NCBI GenBank assembly: GCA_036365515.1 | Contig: CM070875.1 | Coordinates: 96,076,128-96,140,127, forward strand | Length of the DNA: 64,000 nt | Reading direction: 5' to 3' | Origin: Torymus aiolomorphi | Lineage: Eukaryota; Arthropoda; Insecta; Hymenoptera; Torymidae | Shown here: piece after piece, positions 34,949-47,130 of the stretch | Layout of the letters: every line of letters starts with the position of its first letter | How positions within the stretch are numbered: the stretch's first letter is position 1 | The notes under the pieces: model-generated | The model's input: the letters and a program-made list of their open reading frames with translations, nothing else | What the model was told of the DNA's origin: nothing | Database searches by the model: none | Translations under genes and position numbers: made by a program

Positions 34949-35745
34949 CATATTAGAGTCATTAGAGTTAATAATAATAGAGTGAAATTAGATTGGTATA
35001 TAAAACCTACATGGTCAGATAGATTTTTAAATATTGATTCTCACCACCAATTCGGAAACAAGACAGGTGCGATCAAAGGTGTGACAGAGCGATTAAATTG
35101 TCACATAAAGATTTTAGGAAAAAGAATTTAAATTTAGTTAGAGAAACATTTATTAAGAATAGTTATCCGGTAAAATTTATTGATAAAATGATTGATGAGA
35201 GAGTGTGGGAAATTTATAATGGTGGATTGAAGAAGCGGGCAGATAATCAAATAAGGAATAGAAATGGAAAGAACGCATATTTTAGTTTACCACAAATTAG
35301 AGGTTTGTCGGAAAGGATTAGAAGGATTTTTAGTAAACATAATATTCAAGTTTTCTTTAGAAACGATAATAATTTAGAAAGGTTATTTAGAAATTGTAAA
35401 GACAAGGATGATAAAGGTTTAAAATCGGAAGTAGTTTATAAAATTAATTGTAAGGATTGTAATGGATGTTATATTGGTCAAACGGGTAGATATTTGAAGA
35501 AGAGAATATATGAACATCAATATATTTTACGTAGTACAAATTTTACATCGGGGTTGAAAGAACATTGTTTAAATAGTTTGCATTCTTTCGATTTTGGGAG
35601 TGTGGATATTTTGGCACAAGGGATTAAGAATAAATATAAGAGGGAAAGCCTTGAAAGTATTCACATTCTAAGGAATCGGAATAATGTAAATTTAATGGTA
35701 GAGTCAAATAAATTAGATAACATTTATCATTCTTTATTAATTTAA
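34949..35745 (+). pseudogene. Penelope-like element, RT C-terminus plus GIY-YIG endonuclease
   Basis: Reading starts inside the reverse transcriptase C-terminal region (WYIKPTWSDRFLNIDSHH, a Penelope signature). A 1-nt frameshift near 35,095 leads into the 35,098-35,745 frame. That frame ends with the GIY-YIG nuclease: VVYKINCKDCNGCYIGQTGR, then KKRIYEHQ and a C-terminal E-rich helix (RESLESIHIL). The GIY-YIG domain nicks target DNA for retrotransposition. The RT catalytic motifs are absent, so the copy is 5'-truncated. The 62-kb locus has a different Penelope copy. Confidence 0.88.
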
Positions 35746-35851
35746 GTGAGAATGGAAAGTTAGAGAGGGGAAGGTGGATGGTGGTGGGTGTAAGAGGAAA
35801 TAAGTGAGTATGGGTATATAAGGAGGTGTATCGCGGGTTTCGTTTCAGTCC

Positions 35852-35887
35852 CTGAGGAGGAGCCGGAGCGGGCTCGGAATGTTGGGC
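35852..35887 (+). ncRNA. Degraded hammerhead ribozyme-like core downstream of Penelope ORF
   Basis: CTGAGGA at 35,852-35,858, then stem II (GGAGCC with GGGCTC), then GGAATGTTGG where the intact copies read GAAACGTCGG. The loss of the GAAA box predicts an inactive ribozyme. It lies 3' of the GIY-YIG ORF on the same strand, the expected position in the element. Confidence 0.6.
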
Positions 35888-36200
35888 AATTAGGCAATTT
35901 GGTGGTGAGGGGCAGTCAGAATAATCCTTTCCTAATAAAGTTTTTTTCCAGGTTTTATTTAAGTTTTTATTTCAGATTCGGCGGGGATGATTATAAAGAA
36001 GGGCAATCTGACTGCCATAAATATTAATTATTTTAATTTAATTTATAAGACTGTAAGACCGATGGAAAAATTGTCATCAGTTGCTAATAATTACAATGTT
36101 TATTCTATATATTTACACTAATTATTTTTACACTTTTATGCAAAAACTATAATTAATTTCAGTAAATTTTGTCAGTGTACCGGTCGCTCTGTCTTATCTT

Positions 36201-36932
36201 GGGGGGGGGGGTATGGTTAATTCGTAAAAAATGGGTCATTTCTAATGATTTTTATATTCGCTCCAGTAAATGAAAATTTATTTTAATAAAAAGTATACGA
36301 TTCAGTAACTATTGTACAATATTCTGTAAAATTTTCATTGAAAAATATTAAAAATTAAGCCGTTGGCAGCAATACTGCGGAGGTGCCTTGACAAAATGTT
36401 GTTTTGCGGTGGACAGCATATCTCAGCATTGGATCGTCTGAAATTAAAAATTGAAACAGATATCGTTAGATAAGCACATTCTCGAGGTAACAACGAGAGC
36501 TTTTTTTTTAATTATTAACAATTTTACAGTAACAAATATGTCAATTTTTTTAGCAAAAATCGATGTTTTTATGTCAACGTTTTGTTTTTATGTCACCAAA
36601 AATTGAAAAATCGAAAAAAAAATCCCTCTCGTTGTTACCTCGAAAATGTGCTTATCTAACGACATCTGTTTCAATTTTTAATTTCAGACGATCCAGTGCT
36701 GAGATATGCTGTCCACCGCAAAACAACGTTTTGTCAAGGCACCTCCGCAGAATTGCTGCCAACGGCTTAATTTTTAATATTTTTCAATGAAAATTTCACA
36801 GAATATTGTACAACAGTTACTGAATCGTATACTTTTTATTAAAATAAATTTTCATTTACTGGAGCGAATATAAAAATCATTAAAAATGACCCATTTTTTT
36901 TACGAATTAACCATACCCCCCCCCCCCCCCCC
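36201..36932. mobile_element. 732-bp foldback element with G-run ends
   Basis: Two near-identical arms of about 300 bp in inverted orientation. The left tip is an 11-G run followed by TATGGTTAATTCG, and the right tip is its complement ending in a 17-C run (36,916-36,932). The arms meet around 36,500-36,600 with a short spacer. No coding capacity. No clear target duplication. It sits just upstream of the LINE. Confidence 0.88.
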
Positions 36933-37126
36933 TAAACCGTGTGTGGTCAGCCGACATAGTCTTTTTTGGTCGAATGTACCATCCTGCGCAGCTTTTCATC
37001 GGCTTCCGGGTGATACATTTTCCATCTGTGACTCACCAAAGACGTTTTCGGTATTGATCATTCATCGGAAATGGGCTTTCTCATTCTAATGATTCGGCAT
37101 TTTCACCTGCTCGCCGCTCTACGATC

Positions 37127-38281
37127 ATGCGCGGCCAGAATCAAAACAAACGACAGCGCACGGATCAAGACAACGACGGCGATGATGTATCCCCACCAAT
37201 GGTACAATCAGAGCTGTTATCGATGGAACAGCTATTGGATATTTCAACCGAGGTCTTCGCTCATCGCGATGATCTTATTAATATTTTGAGGAACGAAAAG
37301 GACACAGTGATGAAAGGGAAATTGCGGACTGCGATTACTTGTTTTTGCGATGCATTTCATAAAGTCTCCATGTCTTACTCGCATATTCTTGGAGCCGAAA
37401 CTACTGCTAAGAGTCTTAAGAACGACATCAACAGTGTCGTCGACTACGTCAAAACCTCGCATGCATCTCTGGATGTCATTTCATCTACAAGCGTCTTCAC
37501 ACAATAACGGCAAACCGCGCAATACCATGATTTTGGATAAGGGTAAAGTGCTACCTATCAGATCTGACTCACAAGTCATCGTCGGCCCCGCAGACCCTTC
37601 GTCGACCGCGCTCGCTTCGTCGGCAACCACCAAAGCGAAACTTCTGGAGATAATCAAACCGGCTGAGTTTGGCCTCCGCATCACGCGTGTATTTTATTTC
37701 CGCCAATAACTCCGTCATCGTTGAAGGTGATCCATGTAATTCTGCCATCCTACGAAACTGCCCATCTCAAAGTGAAGACTAACCCACGTTTAATACTTCG
37801 CGACATTCCTGTCGACCTTCAGAGTGACAAATTCGCGCTGCTCTACATAAGCAGAATTTTCAAGATAACTCCATCGACGACTTCAAAGTTGTCTATCTCT
37901 TCCCGGTACGCGAAGGCAGCAAAACGCGATCTTGTATTATCGAAACCACGTCGGAATGTAGAAAAGCGCTCTGTACCTCAAATCGGGTTTTTATCGGCAT
38001 GCGCTCGTGCCGCTGTGCCGATCATATCTCGATTACACAGTGTTATAACTGTCATAAATTCGGACACATTGCGAAAGAGTATACTCTTAAAGCGCCTCTC
38101 TGCGGCTTTTGCGCTGAACCCCACTCTTCTAAAGATTGTGTGTCGAAAACTGCATTATGCTGCTCTGACTGTAAACTTGTGAGCGGCAAAGACATAAAAC
38201 ATGCAGCATTCGACAGGCTTAAATGCCCTATGTTCCGCGCTAAGTTAACGCTAAGATCTGCCTCAATCAATTATGGCTCGT
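37127..38281 (+). pseudogene. LINE ORF1 (gag-like, CCHC knuckles), frameshifted
   Basis: The N-terminal segment (37,127-37,507) is polar and helical. Middle segments in other frames (to about 37,990) show the usual LINE ORF1 RRM-like stretch (RSCIIETTSECRKAL). The C-terminal segment (37,999-38,281) has CCHC knuckles: CYNCHKFGHIAKEY (last Cys replaced by Tyr), CGFCAEPHSSKDC (intact) and a third CxxxC-type finger. At least two frameshifts. The product would bind LINE RNA. It overlaps the ORF2 start by a few bases. Confidence 0.75.
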
Positions 38282-41097
38282 AATGATTATGTGCACGCCA
38301 CTGCTCCGCCCGCACCTGCATCTTCACTAACCATTAACTTCTGCCATTCGAATGCGCAGTCGTTATCCCAGCATCTACACGGCCTTCAAACGGCTGTCTT
38401 TGAAAACGACATACATGTCCTCGACATCTTGGAGTCGTACCTCAAACCTACAATCTCATCAAAGCTCGTCGAAATTCCGGGCTTCAAACTATTTCGTGTT
38501 GATCGTCTTAGCACTGACCACGGTGGAGTTGCTATGTACGTACATGAGTCTATGTCTGCGCGTGAAGTCTGCCGATCTCCCCAGAGTGAAACTTACGTGA
38601 AAAGACCGGAATTTTTATTTCTCGAACTCACTGTTGGCCCCGCCAAACTCTTGTGCGGCACTATTTATAGTGTGCCTGACTGCGGCTACTGGTCCGACGT
38701 AGAGGATGCCATCTTGGAGTGTAATAACATATTCGACTCTACCATCATTATGGGCGACTTCAACATCAACTGGCTCGAATCCTGTACGCACGCCGCATCC
38801 TGTTTGATTCGCTCATTAGCTGCAGCCTGGAGAGAGTGCCCTTTGACGTCACCCACCATCCTAAGGACAAGAGGCCGTCCGCGATTGATTATATTTGCGT
38901 TAGTGATCTATCACTTGTTGCCAAATATAAACAGGAACACTGTCCCGCAATCTCGAGGCATGACCTTGTTTTTGCTCGCTGGCTTTCTCGGTGCCCTCCA
39001 GTACTCCACGTACTGTCACTCGGCGCTCCTACAGATCTTTCTGTCTCAAACAGCTTCAAGAAGACCTAGCAGCCCTCGATTGGCAAGCTGTGGTCGATTC
39101 ACGTGACCTTGATAGCAAAATCTCGGTGCTAATTGACGCCATTACATCGGCTTACGACACTCACGCACGTTTTCGCACATTCGTGGTTAAGAAGGAACGT
39201 TGTCCGTGGATTACGCCCCTAATTAAACGGCTCATTAATGAGCGAAATAAAGCCTGGAAGCATTTTAAGAGACTTGGTAACAACGATGTCCGCTCTCGCT
39301 TTAACTCGCTTTGAAACAGGGTGCAAACAGATGTACGTAATGCTAAGTTTCACTTCTTTAAGTCTAAGCTTAGTAATGCATCTAGTCCGGCCGATATGTG
39401 GAGGACACTTGTCGAGCTTGGGCTCTCTAAGCGCTCTCAGGACACGCTGCCACCATTCGACGCCGATACGCTGAACTCACACTTGTCAACATTGCCACCC
39501 CCTCCAATGATCTACCTTGCCGGCCAACTGCCCAGTTACGATTTTACTTCCGACATATCGATGCTGCTCACGTTCTCGAGGCTACAAACCTCGCTCGCTC
39601 TAATGCCTCTGGTCCGGACGGGATTCGCCTGCGGCAATGGAAGGACTGCCTACCGGTAATATTGACGTTACTTTTGCACATCTTTGATTTTTCGTTCCAA
39701 TCGGATGTTTTTCCAACACTCTGGAAACGAGCTATCGTGTGTCCCCTTCCGAAGAATAATAAGGCGGCGCCATTATCTGATTTCCGCCCGATTAGTATTC
39801 TCTGTTCGATTTCTAAAATCTTGGAATCCCTGGCGGCCACGCAAATTAGGAAGTTCCTTGAAGATAGAGGTATTTTAGATATCCACCAGTCGGGTTTTAG
39901 AAAGGGCTTCAGTACGTACTCGGCACTCATCAAAATCGTTGATGATTTTAGAGAGGCTATTTATTGACTCCAAACGCATCGCGCTACTTACCACGATCGA
40001 CTTTTCTCGTGCCTTTGACGTTATGAACATCAACGTGCTCATAGATAAGTTGCGTACCTACAGCTTTTTCGATTCTTCCTGCTGCTGGATACGGTTGGAT
40101 CTTTTTTATCGGGCCGCACTCAAACTGTTGTGTTACCTGATGGCTCTACATCAATGCCGTTAAGCAGACAGTCCGGCGTCCCTCAAGGAAGTGTGCTAGG
40201 GCCACTTCTATTTTCATTATTTATTAATGATCTTCCATCCGCCCTTCGATTCTGCAAATGTCATCTTTATGCCGATTTCGTCATTTACTGATGAACAACA
40301 TCATCGAGAAGGTGAATCAAGATCTGGTGAATATCTCGCGTTGGGCTCCGGATAACGGTCTTGCTGTGAACGCCAGTAAGACCCAGGCTATGTGGCTTGG
40401 TTCAAAACGCTACATGGCCCAAGCAAGAGCTCTGAACACTCCCTCGATCCTTCTTGATGGCAACGTCGTTCATCTGAGCGATTCATTGAAGGTCCTGGGG
40501 ATTACACTCGACAACTCGCTCTCATGGAGGGATCAGTGTAATGTTACCTCCAAGAAATGTTTTGCCGCTCTTGCACGGTTAGGCAAAAATCAGGGATTTC
40601 TACCATCATCTATGAAGTTAATGCTGATTAAAACGCTCATTTTTCCATACTTCAACTACTGTGCCAGCCTGTTTCTAGGTTTGTCCAAAGAGCTCAAGAT
40701 GAAACTTACGAGATGTATGAATGCAGCGATCCGGTTCGCCACAGGTACCAAATTGTTCGACCACATTACGCCGACCTACACCTCTAATAAGCTGCTGCCA
40801 CTAAAGGATAGACATCAGTACCTTGTGTTACGTTTTTTAACATCCGTGCTTAAGAGCAGCAATACACCCTACCTTGCCAACTGCTTCTACTTCATGGACC
40901 CAGACCGAGTAGGCAGTAAAAGAGGCTCAGCTTTCGAGCTTACAATCGATCGCTTCAACAAGGAGTACATGCGCCACTCATTCTGTATTGGCGCTACATA
41001 CCTCTGGAATAAACTGCCACACACACTGCGCCAGCTTCATGAGAAACCGTGCTTCAAACGACGACTCTTCGAGTTCATCTTCGACCGTACTTATTAA
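38273..41097 (+). pseudogene. LINE ORF2: APE endonuclease and reverse transcriptase, frameshifted
   Basis: Endonuclease: NAQSLSQH near the start, GGVAMYVHE, IIMGDFNINWL, then after a frameshift near 38,830 SAIDYICVSD and the SRHDLV His motif. Reverse transcriptase: [60 protein letters not shown] and the catalytic box read as YADF (usual YADD), so the second Asp is lost. The C-terminal 279-residue frame (40,258-41,097) holds the thumb and conserved LWNKLPHTLR. At least four frameshifts or stops, so it is defunct. It encodes nicking and target-primed reverse transcription. Confidence 0.85.
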
Positions 41098-41156
41098 TGT
41101 TTTTTGTCTTTTCCTTTTACTTTGTACAATTTGTATTATCTATTTTTATTTTTTTT

Positions 41157-41262
41157 AACTATGTTATTTTATTATTATTTATTTTTATTTTTAACTATGT
41201 TATTTTATTATTATTTATTTTTATTTTTAACTATGTTATTTTATTATTATTATTTTATATTT
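41157..41262 (+). repeat. 36-bp tandem repeat in LINE 3' UTR
   Basis: Three copies of AACTATGTTATTTTATTATT plus T-rich filler, spaced exactly 36 bp (41,157, 41,193, 41,229). Confidence 0.92.
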
Positions 41263-41413
41263 GCTCTTCTTTTTTTTTTCTTTATGTCGAGACTTGCGTT
41301 GGGCATGTGTAGCCCGAACTATGTGTGTCACTATTATTGTATAATTTTGTACTGCTTTGGCTAACTTGGACCATGAGTCCCTAGCCTAGATTTAATAAAT
41401 TCAAATTCAAAAT

Positions 41414-41870
41414 TCTCTCTTTCTCTCTCTCTCTCTCTAAGCCGTGTATGGGTTGAAGTCGCTGCCTCTCTCGCTCTCTTTGCTCCTGCTCGCGTGCGCT
41501 CTCCCTTTCTCTCTTGGTGGCAGCGCGGTGGCTCGAGTGGTTGCAGCGGGAGGCGCGGGGCACACGATCTCGCTCTCACTCTACAAAACGCCCGGCGGGC
41601 TCCCCGACTCACTGCGCGTGTCACGACGAGAAAGAACAATGGCCGCGGCGTCACTTTCGCGGCAGCACCGCGGCTTCTTCTTCGTTTGCCTCATTAGCGC
41701 GCCGCGTGGCGCGCTATCCATCACGCTCCGTGCAAGCGCGCGAAATTCGAATCTTCGAATCTCGGGACGCTGATTGGTGATTATACGTGCCTTATATCAG
41801 CGCCCGTTACAAAATTTTACGATTGAAAATAATCAAATGCAATATTCTATGTACTATAGAATAAAAATTC
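41414..41870. other. GC-rich segment after CT run, inverted copy at 42,418
   Basis: Begins with a short (CT)n tract after the LINE tail. Sequence from about 41,640 to 41,815 (CGGCAGCACCGCGGCTTCTT, and GCGCCCGTTACA) is repeated in reverse at about 42,418-42,557. Overlapping frames are GC artefacts. Confidence 0.55.
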
Positions 41871-41874
41871 TTAA

Positions 41875-42363
41875 CCTTTAGAGGACGGGGATTTGGGATG
41901 ATCGATCTCTCTAAGAACATGCGTAAAATTAGTATCTAATATCGACGAATACGTGTGGGTAAAATGTCTGTCACGGACCGAGCCACTATAGTGGATTTCC
42001 CGTCCTGTAAGGTAACGCTAATGTACATAATTATTCGATTTCAAAAAAATTGGATTATTTCACTCATAAACTATCAGAAAAAAATATTGAGTCATATTGA
42101 GTCCTACATCTTGAAGTTTTGAAGCCCAATTTCAAATTTGTAATCAATGACCTCAAAAATCCATGTTTGTAAATTTCTGGGATCGATTTCGAGAAAAATT
42201 AAACATTTTATCCGCCATATTGAATCCGCCATCATGAATTTTCAAAATTGGACATCGAATTCGTAATCAGCACCCGAAAAAAATCCCCAAATATTGTTAT
42301 TTAAGCAGTTCTAAATTACTTTTACTTTTGAGCCACTATAATGGATTTCCCGTCCTCTAACGG
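41875..42363. mobile_element. 489-bp TTAA MITE
   Basis: TTAA at 41,871-41,874 and 42,364-42,367. Ends CCTTTAGAGGACGGGGAT and, in reverse, CCGTTAGAGGACGGGAAATC. An additional CACTATAGTGGATTTCCCGT phrase repeats inside. TTAA duplication and CC-tipped ends are piggyBac-like. The interior resembles one monomer of the 30.7-kb satellite in reverse (CCGCCAT boxes, TTCGTAATCAG). Confidence 0.82.
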
Positions 42364-42417
42364 TTAATACCGCTATATTAACTACATATTACTGAAAATA
42401 AGTAATTAATAAATAAT

Positions 42418-42557
42418 AGTGTGTAACGGGCGCCGACATAAAATAAGAGGGAATCACGTATACCGCGTCGCGAGAACAGAATCTCGCGCATGATTATACT
42501 TTCACGTATGAGGCAAATGAAGGAGAAGCCGCGGTGCTGCCGTGCAAGCGACGCCGC
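42418..42557 (-). repeat. Inverted copy of 41,640-41,815 segment
   Basis: Reverse-complement similarity including CCGCGGTGCTGCCG and GGGCGCC, with an interior that has diverged. Truncated where the 1.3-kb TIR element is inserted. Confidence 0.7.
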
Positions 42558-43843
42558 CACAGTGGTGCGAAAGCGCTGATTAGGCGGCCAAAATGCAATT
42601 AAATTTTTTTTTTTTTTGTTATATAAAAATGATATTCTTGTTGTTAATATATTTATGAATCATTATTCACACTAGTTTAAATAAAAATTGCACTGGGTAA
42701 TTCACATTTAAACTATAAAGGTAAGCAAATCGCCAATTTTTAATTAATGCGGTAATAAAATCAAATCATTTTTTTTATTCATAGATGTTTCATCTGCTTA
42801 CTTGGTATGCATTTTCAAGATTCTGCACTATTATTTATGTAATAGAGCACTCACGATTATTCCAGATACATTGTTTAAGAAAATTTGCATTTTTTGTTTA
42901 TTTTTAATAAATTGATAAATCTAATAATAATGTTTTTCACTCCTTGACCCTTAGATCGAAATACACTTCTATTGTCGAAGAGTTATCCAACCGAAATCTG
43001 AAAAGATCTGTTGCACATATTCGCACTTTTTTTAAGAATGTATTTAAGTGAATCTTTTTTTAAATATCTAGCAAATTCTAACATATTTCGCGCTCAATAA
43101 TTTCGTACTCTTTTAATAAATTTCAGAAAAAATCAAGAATTTATTTTTAATTTACAATGGATTATTATTATTATTGTTATTATTATTGTTGTAATTGTTA
43201 TATTTTTATTTTCCAATAAAACAATTGATTTGGTTAATTAGAAAACATTGTTTGTAATAAAATAAATGTGATTTCCTGCTATTTTTATTTTAACTCATTA
43301 TTTTAAGAAAAATTGGTATACTCAAATACATTAAAAAAAAAATGTGCGAATATGTGCAATAGATTTTTTTAGATTTCGGTTGGATAGCTCTTCAACATGA
43401 GAAGAGTATTTTGACTTAACGGTCAAGGAGTGAAAAACATTATTAAATTTATCAATTTATTAAAAATAAACAAAAAATGCAAATTTTCTTAAACTTAAAT
43501 GTATCTCGAATAATCCTGAGTGCTATATTACATAAATAATAGTGCAGAATCTTGAAAATACATACCAAGTAAGCAGATGAAATATCTACGAATAAAAAAA
43601 AATGATTTGATTTTATTAACGCATTACATATTTGAATCGGTATAAAATAATACAAAAAATTAAAAATTGGCGATTTGCTTACCTTTATCGTTTAAATATG
43701 AATTACCCAGTGCAATTTTTATTTAAACTAGTGTGAATAATGATTCATAAATATATTAACAACAAGAATATCATTTTTATATAAAAAAAAAGAAAAATTT
43801 AATTGCATTTTGGCCGCCTAATCAGCGCTTTTGCACCACTGTG
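42558..43843. mobile_element. 1.29-kb element with about 480-bp TIRs
   Basis: Ends CACAGTGGTGCGAAAGCGCT and, in reverse, CACAGTGGTGCAAAAGCGCT. Arms match from 42,558 to about 43,035 and from about 43,330 to 43,843 with scattered changes; the centre is AT-rich and non-coding. The adjacent 8-mers GACGCCGC (left) and GGCGCCGC (right) agree at seven positions, a possible 8-bp target duplication as in hAT elements. No transposase. Confidence 0.82.
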
Positions 43844-44939
43844 GCGCCGCTGACATGTTGTTACTTGCCATGACATGCGCAAGACGTCGCGTGTATCCGC
43901 CGTGTTTTATTCGATTGTGTGCGAGTGTGCCGTACCTCCACCGCTGCAAGAGAGAAAGAGGATCGACGCGCTGCCACAGACTGCAAGAACGAGAGAAAAC
44001 GAGCGAGCAGCTGGACGGGGAAAGCGACAGAGGCGGAGAGACGTGCGAAGCTCCATTCCCGACAAGAGAGAGAGAGACGGCGTGATAGCTGGCTAGCCAC
44101 AATTGAGTAGGCGTTGAGATTTCATGTGTATGCGCCTGCGACGGACGAGCGGCACCCCCCCCCCCCGTCGCAAAGAAACGACGCTGCTTGTGCAGCGGCC
44201 GCGTGCGCGCGTATTTCCTAACCTCTCACGGAGCTTAGGTCGGCGGCCCCGGATGCCGTCTCGGTAAATCTCGGCCTGCGAGCGTATTTGTAAGGTTTAT
44301 TCGGGTTTGGCGCCCCTAGCGCGAATACTATTTGGTTTCAATAAACCTGTTATTGTATCTAATTCTGTCGAGTCACTACCATTTTCAGCGCTGCAGCTAG
44401 TCGCAGGCATTGCCTCCTAGAGGATCATCGGTAACGGTAGTAAGTATTTCCTAGCCGCTTGGGTTTTTTCCTTCTTCCTTATGAGGTATCAGCTCCAGGC
44501 AATCTCCTCAAGCCGCTTGGGGGCTATCCCAGCGGCGTTGTATGGGAGCAATCGGCTGCGCAGGTAAGGCTAGGCCGTCGCCAGCAGACGGGAGTTTCTA
44601 TGGCCGAAGTTGGTAGCAAAGGCAGAGCGCAGCACCGGCTCTAGTAGAAAGCGCCTTAGGCTTTCTACAATAGAAGCCAGGAGTGCATGTCCGGAATCTG
44701 TGCCGAGGCGCTTCCTGCCTGCCTACAGGTAATTCTACTACGGCGAACTCCCTGGGCGTAGAATACTCCCGTACATTACCTCGCGCACCCCGGAGAGGGA
44801 TTAATACCCCCCTTCATCTTCACCCCGTTACAACTTGCGCCCAGAAATGTGTTGCAAAAGTATAGGTTAGGGATAACTTAATAATTAACGAATTTTAATA
44901 AGTTAAGACTCGCGTTACGGGAATAATTAATTATTTTAA
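43844..44939 (+). other. GC-rich region with LTR-like polyadenylation segment
   Basis: Contains a 12-C run (44,155-44,166) and an AATAAA at about 44,339, followed by CCTGTTATTGTATC, resembling an LTR R region. No matching LTR was found. Frames on both strands are GC artefacts. Confidence 0.35.
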
Positions 44940-45157
44940 CCCTTTCAGTCACAGAAGCCTATATATAGGCACCCAAAATTTTTTTTATATTTCTCGTCAT
45001 TTTTTTTTTTATTAAAGCATATACCTCGTTTTTTTTGCATTTTCTGTTAGATAAATACTTAAGCTTGAGAAATATAATAATACTTTTAGGATTTATAATT
45101 GTTTATAATTGTTATTTTATAAATTATTTATTATAATTTAATTTGTGACTGAAAGGA
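44940..45157. mobile_element. 218-bp TTAA MITE (CCCTTTCAGTCACA ends)
   Basis: TTAA at 44,936-44,939 and 45,158-45,161. Left tip CCCTTTCAGTCACAG and right tip, in reverse, TCCTTTCAGTCACAAA. Contains the palindrome GCCTATATATAGGC. Typical piggyBac-derived MITE layout. Confidence 0.88.
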
Positions 45158-45544
45158 TTAAACAATTGTAAAATGTGTGCAAGGGTGACCAACTGATGGT
45201 TCCTAACCTTGCTTGGAGGAGAATTACCCGGCCTGCATGTAACAATAGCTCAGAAAATTGCTTGTAAAGGCCGAGCAATTGTTGCAACAATTAGTGAGGA
45301 CAACAAGGAGAATAGTTACTAATTATTTAGTAACTATTTATTATATTATTTATTAACTATTTATTATATTATTTATTAATAATTGTTTAGAGTAGTATTT
45401 AGCGTTTTATCTCCTTGTTTGGCGACATACGTGCACGCCGGAAGGGAAACCAACGGATTTCGCAGTCGCGCAATAAATTAGTTAAAAATTCGAAGGGTGA
45501 ATTTGTTGCTCGTGGAACTTTTTGCGATTGACGTGATAAGTCGC
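45158..45544. other. Region leading into gypsy element; candidate primer-binding site
   Basis: TTGTTTGGCGACATACGTGC at about 45,416-45,435 resembles the region just after a 5' LTR (TGGCGac). The LTR itself would lie upstream, but its start and partner were not identified. Confidence 0.35.
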
Positions 45545-45569
45545 GTAGACGTTTGCTCGGGCTGGAGCT

Positions 45570-45860
45570 TCAATTGCGCGCGCATCGATTTTGGACTCCA
45601 CGCATGCGCAGCGGGTGAAATTAAAAGTTCACTCACGCGAGTCCATTTGCGCATCTGCAGGGTTGATTTGCGCACCAATCGATTATGGGTCCTGCGTATG
45701 CGCAGCGGACAAAAAGTGAACTTGAAATTTCAGTAGCACAGAATCGTTTGCGCATCGGACTAGTAGATTTGCGCAAACATCAATTTTCGATTCTGCGAAC
45801 ACGCAACGCACGAAAAGTCGAAAATTTTGGGGGTTTGAAAGTGCAATCGTTTGCGCGGGA
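45570..45860 (+). repeat. About 105-bp tandem repeat, three diverged units
   Basis: Units share a CGATT core followed by a ATGCGCAGCGG-like block, an AAAAAGTGAA-like block and TTTGCGCA words; starts near 45,575, 45,678 and 45,780. Located in the 5' leader of the gypsy element. Confidence 0.75.
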
Positions 45861-46098
45861 GTTAAAGCTATTTGCGTACGCATTTGCTTGAAATAATCTC
45901 CAGGCAAGCGGGTAAAAGCGAGTTTACCTCGCTCTAGCGTGCGAAGACCAAGCCACCAGTTAGAAGATCGTTACTTCCTTAGCCAGTGGTAATCTAGTAG
46001 GTACCTTCCGAAGGATACGACTGGTAGTGCACTTTTAAGTTGCAGTTAATTGAACTTAATGTCACCTGCGCACACAAATATTGCGAGGAATTCCGTTA

Positions 46099-47130
46099 TG
46101 GCGTACCACATACAAGAAGCCGTGGAGGGTTGGGGACTATCATTCAAGCAGAGTGAGATTGATAGCTTCCTGGGGCATTAGGACATGAGGCGCCATGGCA
46201 CGCTGTTCATGAAATAGAGCAGACTGAGTAAGTGGTTAAGTGGGTGTTGGGAATATATTGCCCAGAAAACTTTGTAGAGCCATAGGGGCCGGGAGATGCT
46301 ATTGCCCGGATGAAAACGCTGAGGGAAGAGCTCCTGGGCAAACTCCTCATGGAGGACGACGGCACCATCGTGGAGACTTCGAAGTGGGAAGTGCACCCAT
46401 TCGAGATAGTACTGAAGAGCGAGCCAATATTGGGTATACCGAGGGAGACGACGGCAAATAATGCGTCGCAAGCCCAACACTCATACCCACATGAGCCCAT
46501 GGCACACTGCCATAACGCCATCCATGAGGAAAACGCGCAACCACACCAAGAAGACATAAACGAAGAGGAGAACTCGCAATGAGGCGAGCCTCGCAACAAC
46601 ACACAAGACATGCGGGAAGATGGACAATGGCCGCAACAAGGAGACATGCTGCGTCTCCTGTCCAGTGACGAAACGGAATTCCAGATGCCAAAGGACATCG
46701 GCTTACTATTTGCGATAGCCGCACGCAAGGGGCGGATGAGGTTGTGAGGGACTACATCACGTGCCTCATAACGATCCTGAGGAAGATATCGCCCGTCCCC
46801 AGCCTCGAACAACAGCTGGATCAGCTCCACCGCAACCTCAAGCCGCGGTTGCAAGCGATGGTTCAGAGATCCGACTACCGTACCCTAGAGGAGCTGCTAG
46901 ATCTGGCGATAGATGTTGAGCAAACCTTGGAATACTCAAAGGTCTATCTACCGCCGCCACCGCCAGAAGCCACCTTGTTGTCAGGAATGGGATACAAGCC
47001 GCCTCGTACTCAAGCGATACGTCGCACAAGCCAAAAGGGCTCAAGGAGGGTAAAGAGACAGCGGTGGAAGAAGAGCGACGCCCCAAGTAGGAGAGCTTGC
47101 TGGACATGTTTCGGAGGGTACTGAAGCAGA
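46099..47130 (+). pseudogene. Ty3/gypsy gag (capsid) remnant
   Basis: Starts with a short ATG frame at 46,099 that soon hits stops. The 46,310-46,582 frame covers part of the matrix-like segment. The 46,744-47,124 frame carries a Retrotrans_gag-like block (RDYITCLITILRKI, QLHRNLKPRLQAMV, TLEELLDLAIDVEQ). Frames change several times, so no intact capsid is made. Family assignment is from the order gag, knuckle, protease, integrase. Confidence 0.7.

Larger units (their letters stand above)
34754..36083 (+). mobile_element. Inverted-repeat unit C enclosing a 5'-truncated Penelope-like element
   Basis: The outer arms (about 34,754-34,870 and 35,975-36,083) are inverted copies of the unit A/B arm. 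Inside, a 41-bp inverted repeat (34,868-34,910 and 34,947-34,990) precedes Penelope coding sequence, followed by a hammerhead-like core. The whole looks like a foldback structure created around or by Penelope insertion. Confidence 0.75.
36933..41413 (+). mobile_element. Non-LTR retrotransposon (Jockey/I/R1-type), nearly full length
   Basis: ORF1 with zinc knuckles (37,127-38,281), ORF2 with endonuclease and reverse transcriptase (38,273-41,097), a 36-bp tandem repeat in the 3' UTR and a short AAATTC-type tail at about 41,395-41,413. About 4.4 kb. The 5' end is unclear because it follows the foldback element. Several frameshifts make it inactive. The clade is not firmly assignable by eye. Confidence 0.85.

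Noticed and set aside
43818..44110. Open frames rich in Arg/Ser on both strands
   Set aside because: Low-complexity GC-rich frames without domain support.
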